From assembly GCA_964458575.1 (NCBI GenBank), contig CAYWMD010000003.1, positions 143,653 through 207,652 on the forward strand: 64,000 nt of DNA. The letters are read 5' to 3'. How positions within the stretch are numbered: position 1 is the first letter of the stretch; every line of letters begins with the position of its first letter. This document shows, piece by piece, positions 18,399 through 27,545 of the stretch. Source of the DNA: CAYWMD01 sp964458575 (GTDB lineage: Bacteria; Verrucomicrobiota; Verrucomicrobiia; Limisphaerales; JADLHS01). Under the pieces are notes generated by a model that was given only the letters and a program-made list of their open reading frames with translations, had not been told where the DNA came from and made no database searches. Position numbers and translations under genes: made by a program.

Positions 18399-21300
18399 TC
18401 AACCCCACGACCCGACGAATTGTTTTCCGCTGCCGTTCTTCAGGCCGTTGAGGAACTCGGACGCCTCGGTGAGCTTTTTCTCCAGGCTTTGAACCTGGCG
18501 GTAGCCCTCGGCCGCAAATTCCTTGGCCGCGTCGCGTTCCTGCTCGGTGCGGGTCAACAGCACTTTGAAATGTTCGACCGTAGCGCGCGACTTCTCTTCC
18601 GCCTCGGCTTCCCACTGTGCGCGCGCGGTCTTCTGTGTTTCTGCCTGCGCCGCCAATTGGGCGACCAGTTCCTGCTCGCGTTGTTTGAACTTGCTCTGGA
18701 CAGCTTCGACCTTCTGCTGCGTTTCCTGGCGCAGTCGGGCTTCGAGCTCACTGAGGGCACGCAGGCCGGCTTCGGCGGAATCCGCTTCGCGTCGGCGCAG
18801 TTCCTGTTCGATCTGAGTTTGCAATTCGCCGCGGGCGGCGTCCAGTTTCACCTGCCATTGTTCGTCCCGCTGGCGCAATTTGGATTGGAAGAGTTCCTCC
18901 TTCTGTTGCATCTCCGCGACCCAGCGTGTCTCGGTGGCGCGAACCCGGGCCTCCGCGTTGCGCTCCCATTCCTGTTCGTGACCGCGCAATTCCTGGTCCC
19001 ACTGCGCCTGCAATTCGGCCTGACGGGCGTCGAATTGCGACTGCAATTGCTGCTCGCGCTGACGGAGTTTCACCTGGAAGACCTCGTCCTTCTGCTGGGA
19101 GTCCTGCGCCAGGCGCAGTTCCGCGGCGCGAACGCGCGACTCGGCCTGTTGTTCCCACTCCTCCTGGCGCGCGCGCAAATCCGACGTCCACTGATTTTGC
19201 AGCTGCGTTTCGCGGTCGACGGCGCGGTTGAGCAGTTCCTGCTCGCGTTGCTTGAGCTTCGCGTGGAAGGCCAGTTCCTTCTGCTGCAATTCCTCCCGCA
19301 AGCGGGCATCCGCTTCCCGTGCCTGGACGGCGAGTTGACGTTCGAATTCCGATTCGCGGTGGCGCAACTGTTCCTCCGCCTGGCCCTGCGCGTCCCGCAG
19401 GCGCAGTTCAAACTGGGTCTGCAATTGCTGTTCGCGCTGCTTGAGGCGGGTTTGCGCGGCCTCTTCCCGTTGCTGCGCTTCCTGATTCCAGCGGGCGGCC
19501 GTTTCGCGGGTGCGGGCTTCCCATTGGCGCGCAAGTTCGGCTTCGTGTTCGCGCGCGCTTTGCTCGGACTTCGCTTTTTCCTCGACCAAACGGGCGTCAA
19601 AGGCCAGGGACAATTCCTGCTCGCGTTGTTTCCAACGGTGTTCGAAGTCTTCGTCCCGGCGGCGCAGCGCATTTTCGTACTCCGCCTGCTGCTGTTCGAA
19701 ACGGTATTTCTCCTGACGCGAGACTTTTTCCATTTCGCGGGTGGCTTCCTCCCGGGCCTGGGCCAACTGGCGGGACAGGGAATCCGATTGACGTTTCAAC
19801 TGGGAATCCGCCGCATCGCGGGCCTGCAGGGCTTCCTTCAAATCCTGCGACAACCTGGCCACTTTTTCCACCGCGGCCAGTTCCGCGTCGGCCATCTGGC
19901 GGCGCGCCTGCATGACCTGGGTTTTGCAGTCCTCGGTCACTTCCAGCAGCTTCTTTTGATGCTCCTGCATCAACGCCGTGCGTTCGGCTTCCGCGGCGGT
20001 GCGCTGGTCGTCCAACTCCTGCCGCAGCTGGGTCAGGCGATCCGACCAGGCGTTCTGACGCATCTGAACCTGACGTTCGATCTCGGACTTCTGCAAATCC
20101 TTCAAGGCGTCCTTCTCGATGACGGCGCGGTTGAGCGAATCCGCCAGCTCGGTGTACTTCGCGACCCACTCGCTTTCCTTCTCTTGCATTTGCGCCTCGT
20201 GCGCGGCGGCACCATTGGCCACGGCTTCCCGGGCAACCTGCAATTCGGCTTCCTTTGCAGCCAGCGACTTCTCGGCGGCGGCGTTGGCATCCGCCAACGC
20301 GTTGTCGCGCGCGGCAATTCCGGCGGCAGCCTCGCGGGCCATGCGCTCGGCCCGCAGGATTTTCAAACGACCCGCCCGCGTGTAGAGCCAGTGCAGGCGA
20401 CGACCAAAGAAGCCGAGGCGATGCGGCGGGCGTTGTCGTTCCGGTTGGAAAACCGTCGAGAACCCAAGTTCAACCATCAAGGTCGGCAGGAACGCGACGA
20501 TGAAGGCCAGCACCGGGTACACCCAGATGCGCACCATGCTGATCTGGTCCGTGTACAAATCCCCGCGCTCCTTGGCGGTGGCGGTAATCGAAACCGGCCG
20601 CTTGCCAAAGAACAGGCCGCGCACAATTTCCACCGTGGTGGCGATGCGGTGCACCTGGGTGTTCTTGATGGCTTCCTCGCGAGATTCATAAAGCGCTTCC
20701 GCCCGTTTGCGGCTGGCGTCAATTTCCGCGCGGATGCCATCCACCTTCTGCGCCGCCGCCTGAAATTCCAAGTCCACCGACTTTTGTTCCGCCGCCAGCT
20801 GCCCGTTCACGGCGGCAAACGCAGCCAGCAATTCTTCGCGCTTGCGGTCGGCTTCCTCCCGTTTGCTGCTGGAACGCTGGTCAAATTCCTGACGCACCCG
20901 GCGGGCGTCGGCATCCACCTGCGCCACGCGGTCGCGGCGCTTGTTGTTGACCGCGAGCAGTTCGGCTTCCTTGGCTTTGATCTGGGCATCGATCTCGGCA
21001 ATCTCGGCCGGCTTCAGGATCGTGTTGGTCTCGCGCACCGGCGGCACGCCGGGATCCACGGGCTCGCGCATCAACTGCCGCTTGAGAAAATTCGCGCCTT
21101 CGTACTCCGCCTTGGCTTTTTCATACGCCGCCTTCTTGTTGGCGTATTCGGCCATTTTGGTCTTGTAGCCGTTTTCGATGCGGGCCTCCTCGGCGTTCCA
21201 TTTGCTGGCCCGGCCCACCTCGAGTTCCCGGCGGGCGCGCAGATCGGCGATGGTCTTGGTGAGTTGCGCGGCATCCGCGTCGAACTGTTTGATGATAGCG

Positions 21301-21959
21301 GCCTGGCGGGATTCCACCTCGGACAACTCTTTCTTCTGATAATCCGTCAGCGAGATGGCGTCCTGGCGGGATTCGCCATTGTGCTTGAGCGCCTCGTCGA
21401 GCTCGGCCTTGGCCTTGGCTTTTCGCTCCGCGAGTTCTGCCAGCCGGTGTTCGCGGTCGGCCTTCTTCTGCTCGATGGCCGTCAGATCGCCGTTAAGGTG
21501 AACCATTTTGACTTCTTCCGCGGAAGCCTTCTCGAGCATCTCGCTCGCGGGTTTCATGGCGACGCCCATTTCATAAACCGCCATGTCCTTGACCAGTTGA
21601 AAGGTCAGCACGCAAATCAAAGGCAATCCCACCAGCAGCATGAATCCTTTTTGCCAGCCAACGCGCGAGGCAGTCCAAATCGCCAGCGGCAGTTTGAGCA
21701 GTTCCACGGCGAGGATGGTCGCGCCGATCGGGCCGATGCCAAAGAACGTGACCCCCATGCCTTTCGGCAAACACACGGTCTGTTGATATTTCCAACCGGT
21801 CGCCAAAATGACGAATTCCGTCACGGTCGCCATGAAGATCAGCGGCAGGACCAGGTACGAAATGCGTTTGGTCTTCAAGCGTTGCCACGGCGAAAACCCC
21901 GCGTCCACCGCAACCGCTTGCGAAGGATTTTGCAAATTGGAAGAGGTTGAATTTTTCAT
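18399..21959 (-). CDS. Large membrane-anchored coiled-coil protein with 63-residue repeats
   Basis: A 1186-residue protein of unknown function, from ATG 21959; the frame runs 79 codons further upstream, but that stretch looks non-coding. Residues about 25-160 contain three or four hydrophobic helices (ISYLVLPLIFMATVTEFVIL, FFGIGPIGATILAVELL, FMLLVGLPLICVLTFQLV). About 185-460 is charged coiled coil. Another hydrophobic pair (IWVYPVLAFIVAFLPTLMVEL) sits near 520. The remaining 600 residues are almost entirely Gln/Glu/Arg/Ala/Leu coiled coil. From residue 777 it is an exact tandem repeat of 63 residues. The cytoplasmic rod could be some 90 nm long if fully helical. No catalytic motif was recognised. 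It could be a scaffold or an envelope-tethered structural protein. Confidence 0.85.
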   Translation of the reverse strand: MKNSTSSNLQNPSQAVAVDAGFSPWQRLKTKRISYLVLPLIFMATVTEFVILATGWKYQQTVCLPKGMGVTFFGIGPIGATILAVELLKLPLAIWTASRVGWQKGFMLLVGLPLICVLTFQLVKDMAVYEMGVAMKPASEMLEKASAEEVKMVHLNGDLTAIEQKKADREHRLAELAERKAKAKAELDEALKHNGESRQDAISLTDYQKKELSEVESRQAAIIKQFDADAAQLTKTIADLRARRELEVGRASKWNAEEARIENGYKTKMAEYANKKAAYEKAKAEYEGANFLKRQLMREPVDPGVPPVRETNTILKPAEIAEIDAQIKAKEAELLAVNNKRRDRVAQVDADARRVRQEFDQRSSSKREEADRKREELLAAFAAVNGQLAAEQKSVDLEFQAAAQKVDGIRAEIDASRKRAEALYESREEAIKNTQVHRIATTVEIVRGLFFGKRPVSITATAKERGDLYTDQISMVRIWVYPVLAFIVAFLPTLMVELGFSTVFQPERQRPPHRLGFFGRRLHWLYTRAGRLKILRAERMAREAAAGIAARDNALADANAAAEKSLAAKEAELQVAREAVANGAAAHEAQMQEKESEWVAKYTELADSLNRAVIEKDALKDLQKSEIERQVQMRQNAWSDRLTQLRQELDDQRTAAEAERTALMQEHQKKLLEVTEDCKTQVMQARRQMADAELAAVEKVARLSQDLKEALQARDAADSQLKRQSDSLSRQLAQAREEATREMEKVSRQEKYRFEQQQAEYENALRRRDEDFEHRWKQREQELSLAFDARLVEEKAKSEQSAREHEAELARQWEARTRETAARWNQEAQQREEAAQTRLKQREQQLQTQFELRLRDAQGQAEEQLRHRESEFERQLAVQAREADARLREELQQKELAFHAKLKQREQELLNRAVDRETQLQNQWTSDLRARQEEWEQQAESRVRAAELRLAQDSQQKDEVFQVKLRQREQQLQSQFDARQAELQAQWDQELRGHEQEWERNAEARVRATETRWVAEMQQKEELFQSKLRQRDEQWQVKLDAARGELQTQIEQELRRREADSAEAGLRALSELEARLRQETQQKVEAVQSKFKQREQELVAQLAAQAETQKTARAQWEAEAEEKSRATVEHFKVLLTRTEQERDAAKEFAAEGYRQVQSLEKKLTEASEFLNGLKNGSGKQFVGSWG
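18687..19631 (-). repeat. Five tandem 189-bp units (63 codons each) in the coiled-coil gene
   Basis: Counting from each K/R-QREQ-E/Q-L motif to the next gives exactly 63 residues five times, and a sixth motif (KQREQELV) starts a final partial copy. 63 residues is nine heptads, so the coiled-coil phase is kept across copies. Each unit ends with a QQK-E-FQ-KL pattern. Sequence identity between units is moderate, so the duplication is old but length is strictly held. Confidence 0.85.
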
Positions 21960-22423
21960 ACAGAAACTTGCACGTCCGGCCATCACCCGCGGAACACACG
22001 CGGATGACAGTCTTTCATTACATACCTTTCGGCAATGGGCCGGGAGACTGTTTGCATTTCGGCGTATTTCGCAGCTTGCGTGCCAGTGGACGGATCCTTG
22101 GGCGCGGCGGCGCCTGGCGGCTTTTGTCGGCGAGAGGGCGGGGCAGGCGTGAACGCCCCGGGCTGGACCACGGCCGGACGACTGCCAAAAAATCAAACGC
22201 TTCTGTTGAAAATCTGTGGAAGCAATTTATGGACACTCTGCGCGGGGACGCCTTTTTGCCGCCGCCGTTCCCGATACGCCAGGCCGACTAACCGAGCGGC
22301 AGGCTTTCATAGCCAACGAATGCGGCCGCGAAACAAAACACCTTGCTTTGTGGATGAAATCGAATTGCAATTGGACGGCTTAGAGAAAATGCATGGCGTA
22401 CATTCACCACAACCGTTTCGACC
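21960..22423. other. 464-base gap between divergent genes
   Basis: This stretch separates the coiled-coil gene (minus) from the GH94-like gene (plus) and must hold both promoters. I see no convincing ORF, RNA gene or dispersed palindrome. A GAATTGCAATTG palindrome-like motif lies near 22361. The upstream extension of the coiled-coil frame covers it, but its composition (many Cys, Arg, Pro) is not coding-like. Confidence 0.5.
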
Positions 22424-25400
22424 GTGAGTAATTCATTCCACGACCAGGCCGGGGCTGTACGGCGTTTGAACATCGCCCACCCGGCCGCCTCCGGACAGGG
22501 CGGATATGGATCTGACGGCGAGGTTATTTACACCAAACAACCGACCGGTTGTCCCAGCGTGCTCGTGGACAGCCGGGACGGAGCGAAGGCGACCTTCATG
22601 TCCAACGGGAGCGTCGAATTCCGCGCGCGGAGCGGCGACGGCCTGGATGTCGAAGTTTTGCGCGGCCACTTTGATCCTGTGGAAAAGCGTGAGATCGGCG
22701 TTCCTTCCCAGGACCTTTGGCTGCGACTGGATGGTGACGCAGGCCTTCAACCGCGCATTGCTTCGCTGATCAACCCACAACGGAACATCAATCTCGAACC
22801 GGTCGCCATCAAGCTGGTCAAACTCACCAAGCCGAACTGCACGTTTTGGTTCACGGCTGAATTTGCGCCAAGCGCAGCCACCGAACTCGAAACCGCCGTG
22901 GCATTTTCGATGGTGCTGACTGATTCCGGGCCAGCGTTGCTGCGTCGCTGTTTGGTGCATAACGCCGGGAAGCAAACTGTTTCTGGTCAGCTTTGGAGTT
23001 TCTTCAACCTGATGGGAACGCAGCGGTTCGCTTACAACAAGTCCGCGTGGTATGATCGCGGGCTTCCGTTGAACCCCGACGAACTGGTTGTGGCGGCCAC
23101 CGTCCCGGTGCCCAGCTCGCTCCAACTCAAACGGCTTTCCGCCCGCCCCAGCGCAAATCTCACCGCCGGTGAAGCGACGTGCGATGCGTTCCGGTTCATC
23201 GGTGATTGTGCCGCGACCAGCTTGCTGCCAACGGCCGTGCGTGTCGGAAAACTCCTGCCCCTGCCGGGCGACCCCGCCGCGTTTAACCGTTTTTCCAGTC
23301 CGACCATTGCCGCTGGCCGCCGCGATTTTCGGCTGGCCGCCGGCGAAGATGCCGTGTTGGAAGAAGCGCTGCTCTACGTCACCGCGCCGGAAATGCTGGA
23401 CCGCTTTGCAAAAGAAATGCGCAGCGAAAGCACGGACTATCCCGGCGTCAGCAAAGCATTCAAAACCGCCGCCAAGAATCTGCTGACGCGGACGCCCGGC
23501 GTTGCCGGCTGTGTTGCGCAGAATTCATCGGAGCGCGAGTTGTCCTCAACTCGCAGCACGTCCGCACGTCAACCCGCTGCGGATTGGGACAATCCGCGCT
23601 CCGATGCAGGCGCACCCGAATTCCAAATCGCCATTCCCGCCGAACCGGCCGCCGCCTGTTACCTCAATTCCATCTGGGCCGGTGTCGCTGAATTATATGA
23701 AAACTGCCGCGCCCACGGCGCGCGTCTGGCCGACGGCATCGAACTGGGCACGCGCGACCGCGCCCAGGACATCTGGCCGATGCTCAAGGCCAATCCCGCC
23801 CGCGTTCGCGGCGATTTGTTGCACGCGCTGAGTTTTCTGTATCGCACCGTCAACGAACCGATACCCGCGGGCGTCCGACCATTGACCCGCCGCGAGAAAC
23901 TTCACGGCATGTTCCCGCGGCAATATCCCGAGCGCTGGCTTGACCGCACCACGCCCGTGCGCAATGACAACCGTCCCTACAACGACAGCGCCATCTGGAT
24001 GGTGGACGCATTGCTGCGCTATCTGCGCGAGACCGGCGACGTCTCGATCCTTTCCGAAATGGTGCCGACGGTGCGATTGACCGAGCCGGACAAACCGGAA
24101 ACCAGCGCGCTCGTCGGCCACGACGAAACGTTGGCGGTGTGGCAGGTGTTGCTGGAAGTTTTCGCCTGCTACCGTCGTCAGGCGGCGGACAGTCCGTACG
24201 GAATGATTCAAGCCATGTTCGGCGACTGGGCCGACCCGGTGGACATGTTCGGCACCAGCCGCGTCGGCGACAACACCACGCGCGGCGATGGTCGCGGTGT
24301 GCTCGTCCGGCTGTCGTGCCACGTCTTCAGCACGTTGGTTGCGGCGATTGAAATGTTCAAGGGCCTGACTGTTCGTAGCAGCCGACGTGAGGAGGCTCAC
24401 TCTAAAAAATCCGAAATCCGAAATCTGAAATCCGAAATTGATCAGAGCCTCCTTACGTCGGCTGCTACGGAGCGGTTGGAACGCGAGCTGCCGGCGCTTC
24501 AAACATTCGCGACTGATTTGCGCGCTGCCATTCTCCGTCTCGCTTGGGAATCGGAGGGACAATTCGTGGACGCCATTCACGAATTGAAAGCAGACGGCTC
24601 AGTTCCCAATTACGCTCGCGGTGAAACCGGTTACACCCTCGGCTCGCGACGGGCGGAACGCGAATTCGATGGCACACCGCGCACCGTGCTGACGCCTTGT
24701 GCGTGGGGGCTGGCCCTGTTGCAAACGACCGCGTCCTGGCTGCCACCCTTGCCGGAGCGCGACGCCATGACGCGCGCGCTGTTGGCGAATGTTGACCGCC
24801 ATTGTTTTTCTCAAACGAACGGACTCAATCTCTACTCGCCGCCCGTTGCCAACACGGAGCGCGCGTGCCGTTTGGTGGGCCGCCTGGGCATGTTGCCGCC
24901 CGGTTGCGCGGAAAACGGCGAGTATCATCACGCGCAGGTGATGATGCACTTTTTCCGCTTCGGCGTGCCGGGGCAGGCGGACACCGCGTGGGCGCAGTTC
25001 AAGCCCGTGCTGTCCAGCGCGCGCGGCCCGGAGTTGTGCGGGCCGTTCGACCAGACTTCCAACAGCTACGCGTGCGATCCCGACGACCCGCATTGCGGTA
25101 CGGGCATGAACTTCGGCTTGAGCGGTTCGATGGACTGGATGTTTGAACTGCTGGAATCCGTCGCCGGCCTGAAGCTGGCGTTGCACGACCCGACGCAACC
25201 GGACCTGCGCATCGAACCGAATTTGCCAGCGTCATTCCGCGGCCAATACACCTTGCGCCGGATTTTGCACAAGGCCGACGGTCGCGGCGGCTTCATTGCT
25301 GTTCCGTTGAACGTGACTGTCGCTTCGGCCGCGGCCGGGGAAAAAGTTGGGGTCACGCTCAACGGCCAGCCGCTGCGGCAACCTGAAGTGGTGGATATTG

Positions 25401-25447
25401 CCGCGCATCGTCAGTTGGATATTTGCGTGCGCACCGTAGCGCCGTAG
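22424..25447 (+). CDS. GH94-like glycoside phosphorylase (cellobiose/chitobiose phosphorylase family)
   Basis: A 1007-residue protein from GTG 22424. The N-terminal beta-sandwich (GCPSVLVDSRDGAKATFMSN and following) resembles glycosyltransferase 36/GH94 entries. The catalytic (alpha/alpha)6 part has DNRPYNDSAIWMVDALLRYL, with the likely general-acid Asp, then CAENGEYHHAQVMMHFFRFG, GPFDQTSNSYACDPDDPH and GMNFGLSGSMDWMFELL. GH94 enzymes cleave beta-glucosidic bonds with phosphate and work in the cytoplasm; no signal peptide is seen. The substrate could be a beta-glucoside or cyclic beta-1,2-glucan type glycan. Two palindromic elements are inserted in frame (23526-23606 and 24374-24469). The stop codon lies at the edge of a third, different inverted repeat at 25438. 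A sugar porter gene follows. Confidence 0.8.
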   Translation: MSNSFHDQAGAVRRLNIAHPAASGQGGYGSDGEVIYTKQPTGCPSVLVDSRDGAKATFMSNGSVEFRARSGDGLDVEVLRGHFDPVEKREIGVPSQDLWLRLDGDAGLQPRIASLINPQRNINLEPVAIKLVKLTKPNCTFWFTAEFAPSAATELETAVAFSMVLTDSGPALLRRCLVHNAGKQTVSGQLWSFFNLMGTQRFAYNKSAWYDRGLPLNPDELVVAATVPVPSSLQLKRLSARPSANLTAGEATCDAFRFIGDCAATSLLPTAVRVGKLLPLPGDPAAFNRFSSPTIAAGRRDFRLAAGEDAVLEEALLYVTAPEMLDRFAKEMRSESTDYPGVSKAFKTAAKNLLTRTPGVAGCVAQNSSERELSSTRSTSARQPAADWDNPRSDAGAPEFQIAIPAEPAAACYLNSIWAGVAELYENCRAHGARLADGIELGTRDRAQDIWPMLKANPARVRGDLLHALSFLYRTVNEPIPAGVRPLTRREKLHGMFPRQYPERWLDRTTPVRNDNRPYNDSAIWMVDALLRYLRETGDVSILSEMVPTVRLTEPDKPETSALVGHDETLAVWQVLLEVFACYRRQAADSPYGMIQAMFGDWADPVDMFGTSRVGDNTTRGDGRGVLVRLSCHVFSTLVAAIEMFKGLTVRSSRREEAHSKKSEIRNLKSEIDQSLLTSAATERLERELPALQTFATDLRAAILRLAWESEGQFVDAIHELKADGSVPNYARGETGYTLGSRRAEREFDGTPRTVLTPCAWGLALLQTTASWLPPLPERDAMTRALLANVDRHCFSQTNGLNLYSPPVANTERACRLVGRLGMLPPGCAENGEYHHAQVMMHFFRFGVPGQADTAWAQFKPVLSSARGPELCGPFDQTSNSYACDPDDPHCGTGMNFGLSGSMDWMFELLESVAGLKLALHDPTQPDLRIEPNLPASFRGQYTLRRILHKADGRGGFIAVPLNVTVASAAAGEKVGVTLNGQPLRQPEVVDIAAHRQLDICVRTVAP
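23526..23606. repeat. Type B two-hairpin element inserted in frame in the GH94-like gene
   Basis: 81 bases, 27 codons without stop. The left hairpin is GCGAGTTG-tcct-CAACTCGC, the right GCGGATTG-gga-CAATCCGC. The outer ends CATCGGAGCGCG and CGCGCTCCGATG pair with each other. Stem substitutions are compensatory (GAGTT/AACTC on the left, GGATT/AATCC on the right). The GGAGCGCG/CGCGCTCC ends match the intergenic type B copies at 36.5, 38.6, 44.4 and 46.7 kb. Confidence 0.75.
24374..24469. repeat. Type A two-hairpin element inserted in frame in the GH94-like gene
   Basis: 96 bases, 32 codons without stop, with long inverted ends: CGTAGCAGCCGACGTGAGG then AGGCTC on the left, GAGCCTCCTTACGTCGGCTG then CTACG on the right. 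The spacer is a simple repeat of ccgaaat/ctgaaat units. It encodes RSSRREEAH ... SEIRNLKSEI ... LLTSAAT, a stretch unlike the surrounding enzyme. An intergenic relative with the same arms lies at 46881-46948. Confidence 0.8.
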
Positions 25448-25623
25448 GCGCGACATACTTGTAGTTACAACGGAAAAGAGAGCCCAGCCCAGTTAGGGGC
25501 GGCATAGTCCGAGAACAATCACCGATGGATTTGAACCATTGAAAGGGATGATTCCGCTCCTGACCGAGCTTATGAAGCTTTTTTGGTTTGGTTGCTACAA
25601 AGATGTCGCCCCAAATGGGGCTC
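25438..25623. repeat. Inverted-repeat element with GGGGCGACAT...TTGTAG arms
   Basis: Left arm AGCGCCGTAGGCGCGACAT then ACTTGTAG (25438-25464). The right arm, read on the other strand, is AGCCCCATTTGGGGCGACAT then CTTTGTAGC (25594-25623). A partial internal copy (AGCCCAGTTAGGGGCGGCAT) lies near 25490. Each arm begins with a small hairpin (AGCSCC / GGSGCG). The stop codon of the GH94-like gene (25445-25447) is inside the left arm. A short AGCTT-ATG-AAGCT stem followed by six T at 25568-25584 might end transcription inside the element. Confidence 0.65.
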
Positions 25624-25735
25624 GGGGTGGACGTGTGCTGCAATTCTCCAGCTTGCCCGCAGCCTATCTTTTGCCGACAATCCGCTGGCATCAGAAAGCG
25701 GCTCACTGACTTTGAAACGGCACGGGCACAATAAA

Positions 25736-27538
25736 ATGAGCACAACCACGACAGACACCCAGACCAACACAACCACCAACAAGAAGATCTTCCTCGCTTA
25801 CCTGCTGTTGATTTCCGGCCTCGGCGGCCTGCTCACCGGCGTGGATTTTGGAATCATCGCCGGAGCGTTGTTGTATCTGGACAAGACCGTCAACGTGACG
25901 GAGGGCGAGCTTTCGTTCATCGTCGCAATGTATTCGATTGGCGGCTTCGCGGCGTCGCTGGTGGCGGGCATGTGCGCGGACTGGATCGGGCGCAAGAAGA
26001 TGATGATCGCCGGCGGTCTGATGTTCGTGGTCAGCATCGTGCTGATCTACACCTCGCAAGGCGTTCTGTCGCTGGTGGTGGCGCGGCTGCTGATGGGACT
26101 GGCTGGCGGCGTTCTTTGCGTCGTGGTCCCGCTTTACATGGCGGAATCATTGCCGGCTGCCATCCGCGGGCGCGGCACCGCGGTCTTCCAATTCCTGATG
26201 ACCGTCGGCTTGCTGGCGGCGCTGCTGATCGGTTTTGTTTTTGCCAAGTGGCATGATGAGGCGGTCAAATTGGCCGCCGGGGAAACGGCGAAGATTTTTG
26301 CCGCGGACAGTGCGGCCTGGCGCAACATGTTCCTGACGGCAATGGTGCCCGGCCTGCTCTACACCATCGGCGCCTTGTTCCTCAAGGAATCCCCCCGCTG
26401 GCTGTTCCGCCGCCAGCGCACGGCGGAGGCGGAAAGCATCCTACGCCGGTCGCGCAGCGAAGCGGAGACGAAGTTGGAAATCTCGGAAATGGTCCAACAA
26501 GCGGCCAAGCAGGAGACGAGCACCGGATTCAGCGACTTCGTTTCGTCCCTTCTCCAATACAAGTATGTCGTCCCGTTCATCATCGCGTGCGTGGTGCTGG
26601 CCTGTAATCAAGCCACCGGCATCAACTCCATCATCGCGTTTTCGGCGGTGATTTTCCAAGGGTCGGGCATGAGTGATGTGCAGGCGTCGCAAAGTGGGGT
26701 GATTCTCATGTCCATCAACTGCGCCATGACCCTGGTCGGCGCGGCGTTGGTGGACCGTTTGGGGCGCAAGGTCCTGCTTTCGGTCGGCACGCTGGGCATC
26801 ATCATTTCCTTGACGACGTGCGGTTTTGTTTATCGTCAGTTTGAAGCCAAGCGCGTGGATATCGCCGACAAGATCGCACCGCAGATTTCCGCAGACGGGC
26901 GTGAGCTTGCCGTGAAGGTTGACCCGACGGTGCTCGGTCAAATGGAAGGCGATCGCCCGGCGCAGTTGAACGTGCTCTACCGTTACGAAGACGGTCAGGG
27001 CTACAAACGGCAGGCGGTGGCGTCCGCGTTCTCGAACGCCAAGGACGAATCAGGCCAGACGCTGACCATCAAGCCGATGGTGGATGAAAAATTCAAGAAG
27101 CAGCCCGATGGCACGATGACCATCGAAAAAACCGTCAAGGACCAGGGCAAATTGAAAATTCTCCGGGCGAAGTATGGCCCGATTCCATCGCCGACCACCG
27201 GCTGGCTGGTCACGGTTCTTTTGTGCGCGTTCATCGTCTTCTACTCGGTCGGCCCGGGCGTCTGCGTGTGGCTGGCGCTGACGGAGCTGATGCCGACCCG
27301 GATCCGCGCGACGGGCATGGGCATTGCGATGGTGCTCAACACGGGTGTCCAGGTTCTGCTGCAACTCTTTTTCCTCCCGGTGGTCGGCAATCAAGGTTTC
27401 CACGTCATGTTCTTCATCTGGGCCGGGAGCACGGTGGTTTATTTCATCACGGCGGCGTTCTTCATGCCCGAGACCAAAGGCAAAACGCTGGAAGAGATCG
27501 AAGCTTACTTCGAGCGGAAGTCCCGGACACGGGCATAG
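25736..27538 (+). CDS. MFS sugar porter with a long insert before helix 10
   Basis: A 600-residue transporter from ATG 25736 (the frame runs further upstream without coding character). Sugar-porter signatures are present: DFGIIAGALLYL, DWIGRKKMMI, PLYMAESLPAAIRGRG, ATGINSIIAFSAVIF, DRLGRKVLL, TELMPTRIRATG and PETKGKTLEEIEAYF. Family members are about 450-500 residues. The excess is one hydrophilic segment of roughly 110 residues (about 375-490, starting RQFEAKRVDIADK) between helices 9 and 10, which should face the periplasm. It may bind substrate or a partner. The gene follows the GH94-like enzyme, so import of a disaccharide or hexose for that pathway is plausible. Confidence 0.85.
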   Translation: MSTTTTDTQTNTTTNKKIFLAYLLLISGLGGLLTGVDFGIIAGALLYLDKTVNVTEGELSFIVAMYSIGGFAASLVAGMCADWIGRKKMMIAGGLMFVVSIVLIYTSQGVLSLVVARLLMGLAGGVLCVVVPLYMAESLPAAIRGRGTAVFQFLMTVGLLAALLIGFVFAKWHDEAVKLAAGETAKIFAADSAAWRNMFLTAMVPGLLYTIGALFLKESPRWLFRRQRTAEAESILRRSRSEAETKLEISEMVQQAAKQETSTGFSDFVSSLLQYKYVVPFIIACVVLACNQATGINSIIAFSAVIFQGSGMSDVQASQSGVILMSINCAMTLVGAALVDRLGRKVLLSVGTLGIIISLTTCGFVYRQFEAKRVDIADKIAPQISADGRELAVKVDPTVLGQMEGDRPAQLNVLYRYEDGQGYKRQAVASAFSNAKDESGQTLTIKPMVDEKFKKQPDGTMTIEKTVKDQGKLKILRAKYGPIPSPTTGWLVTVLLCAFIVFYSVGPGVCVWLALTELMPTRIRATGMGIAMVLNTGVQVLLQLFFLPVVGNQGFHVMFFIWAGSTVVYFITAAFFMPETKGKTLEEIEAYFERKSRTRA

Positions 27539-27545
27539 CGCTTGA

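Noticed and set aside
18391..18406. Hairpin ggggtt/aacccc as a terminator of the coiled-coil gene
   Set aside because: The stem includes the stop codon and is not followed by a T run in the direction of transcription.
18309..21950. A 1213-residue open frame on the plus strand opposite the coiled-coil gene
   Set aside because: Its translation is a monotonous Phe/Leu/Arg/Gly sequence, the expected mirror of Glu/Gln/Arg/Ala codons on the other strand. The minus frame has membrane helices and a regular heptad repeat, so the plus frame is a shadow.
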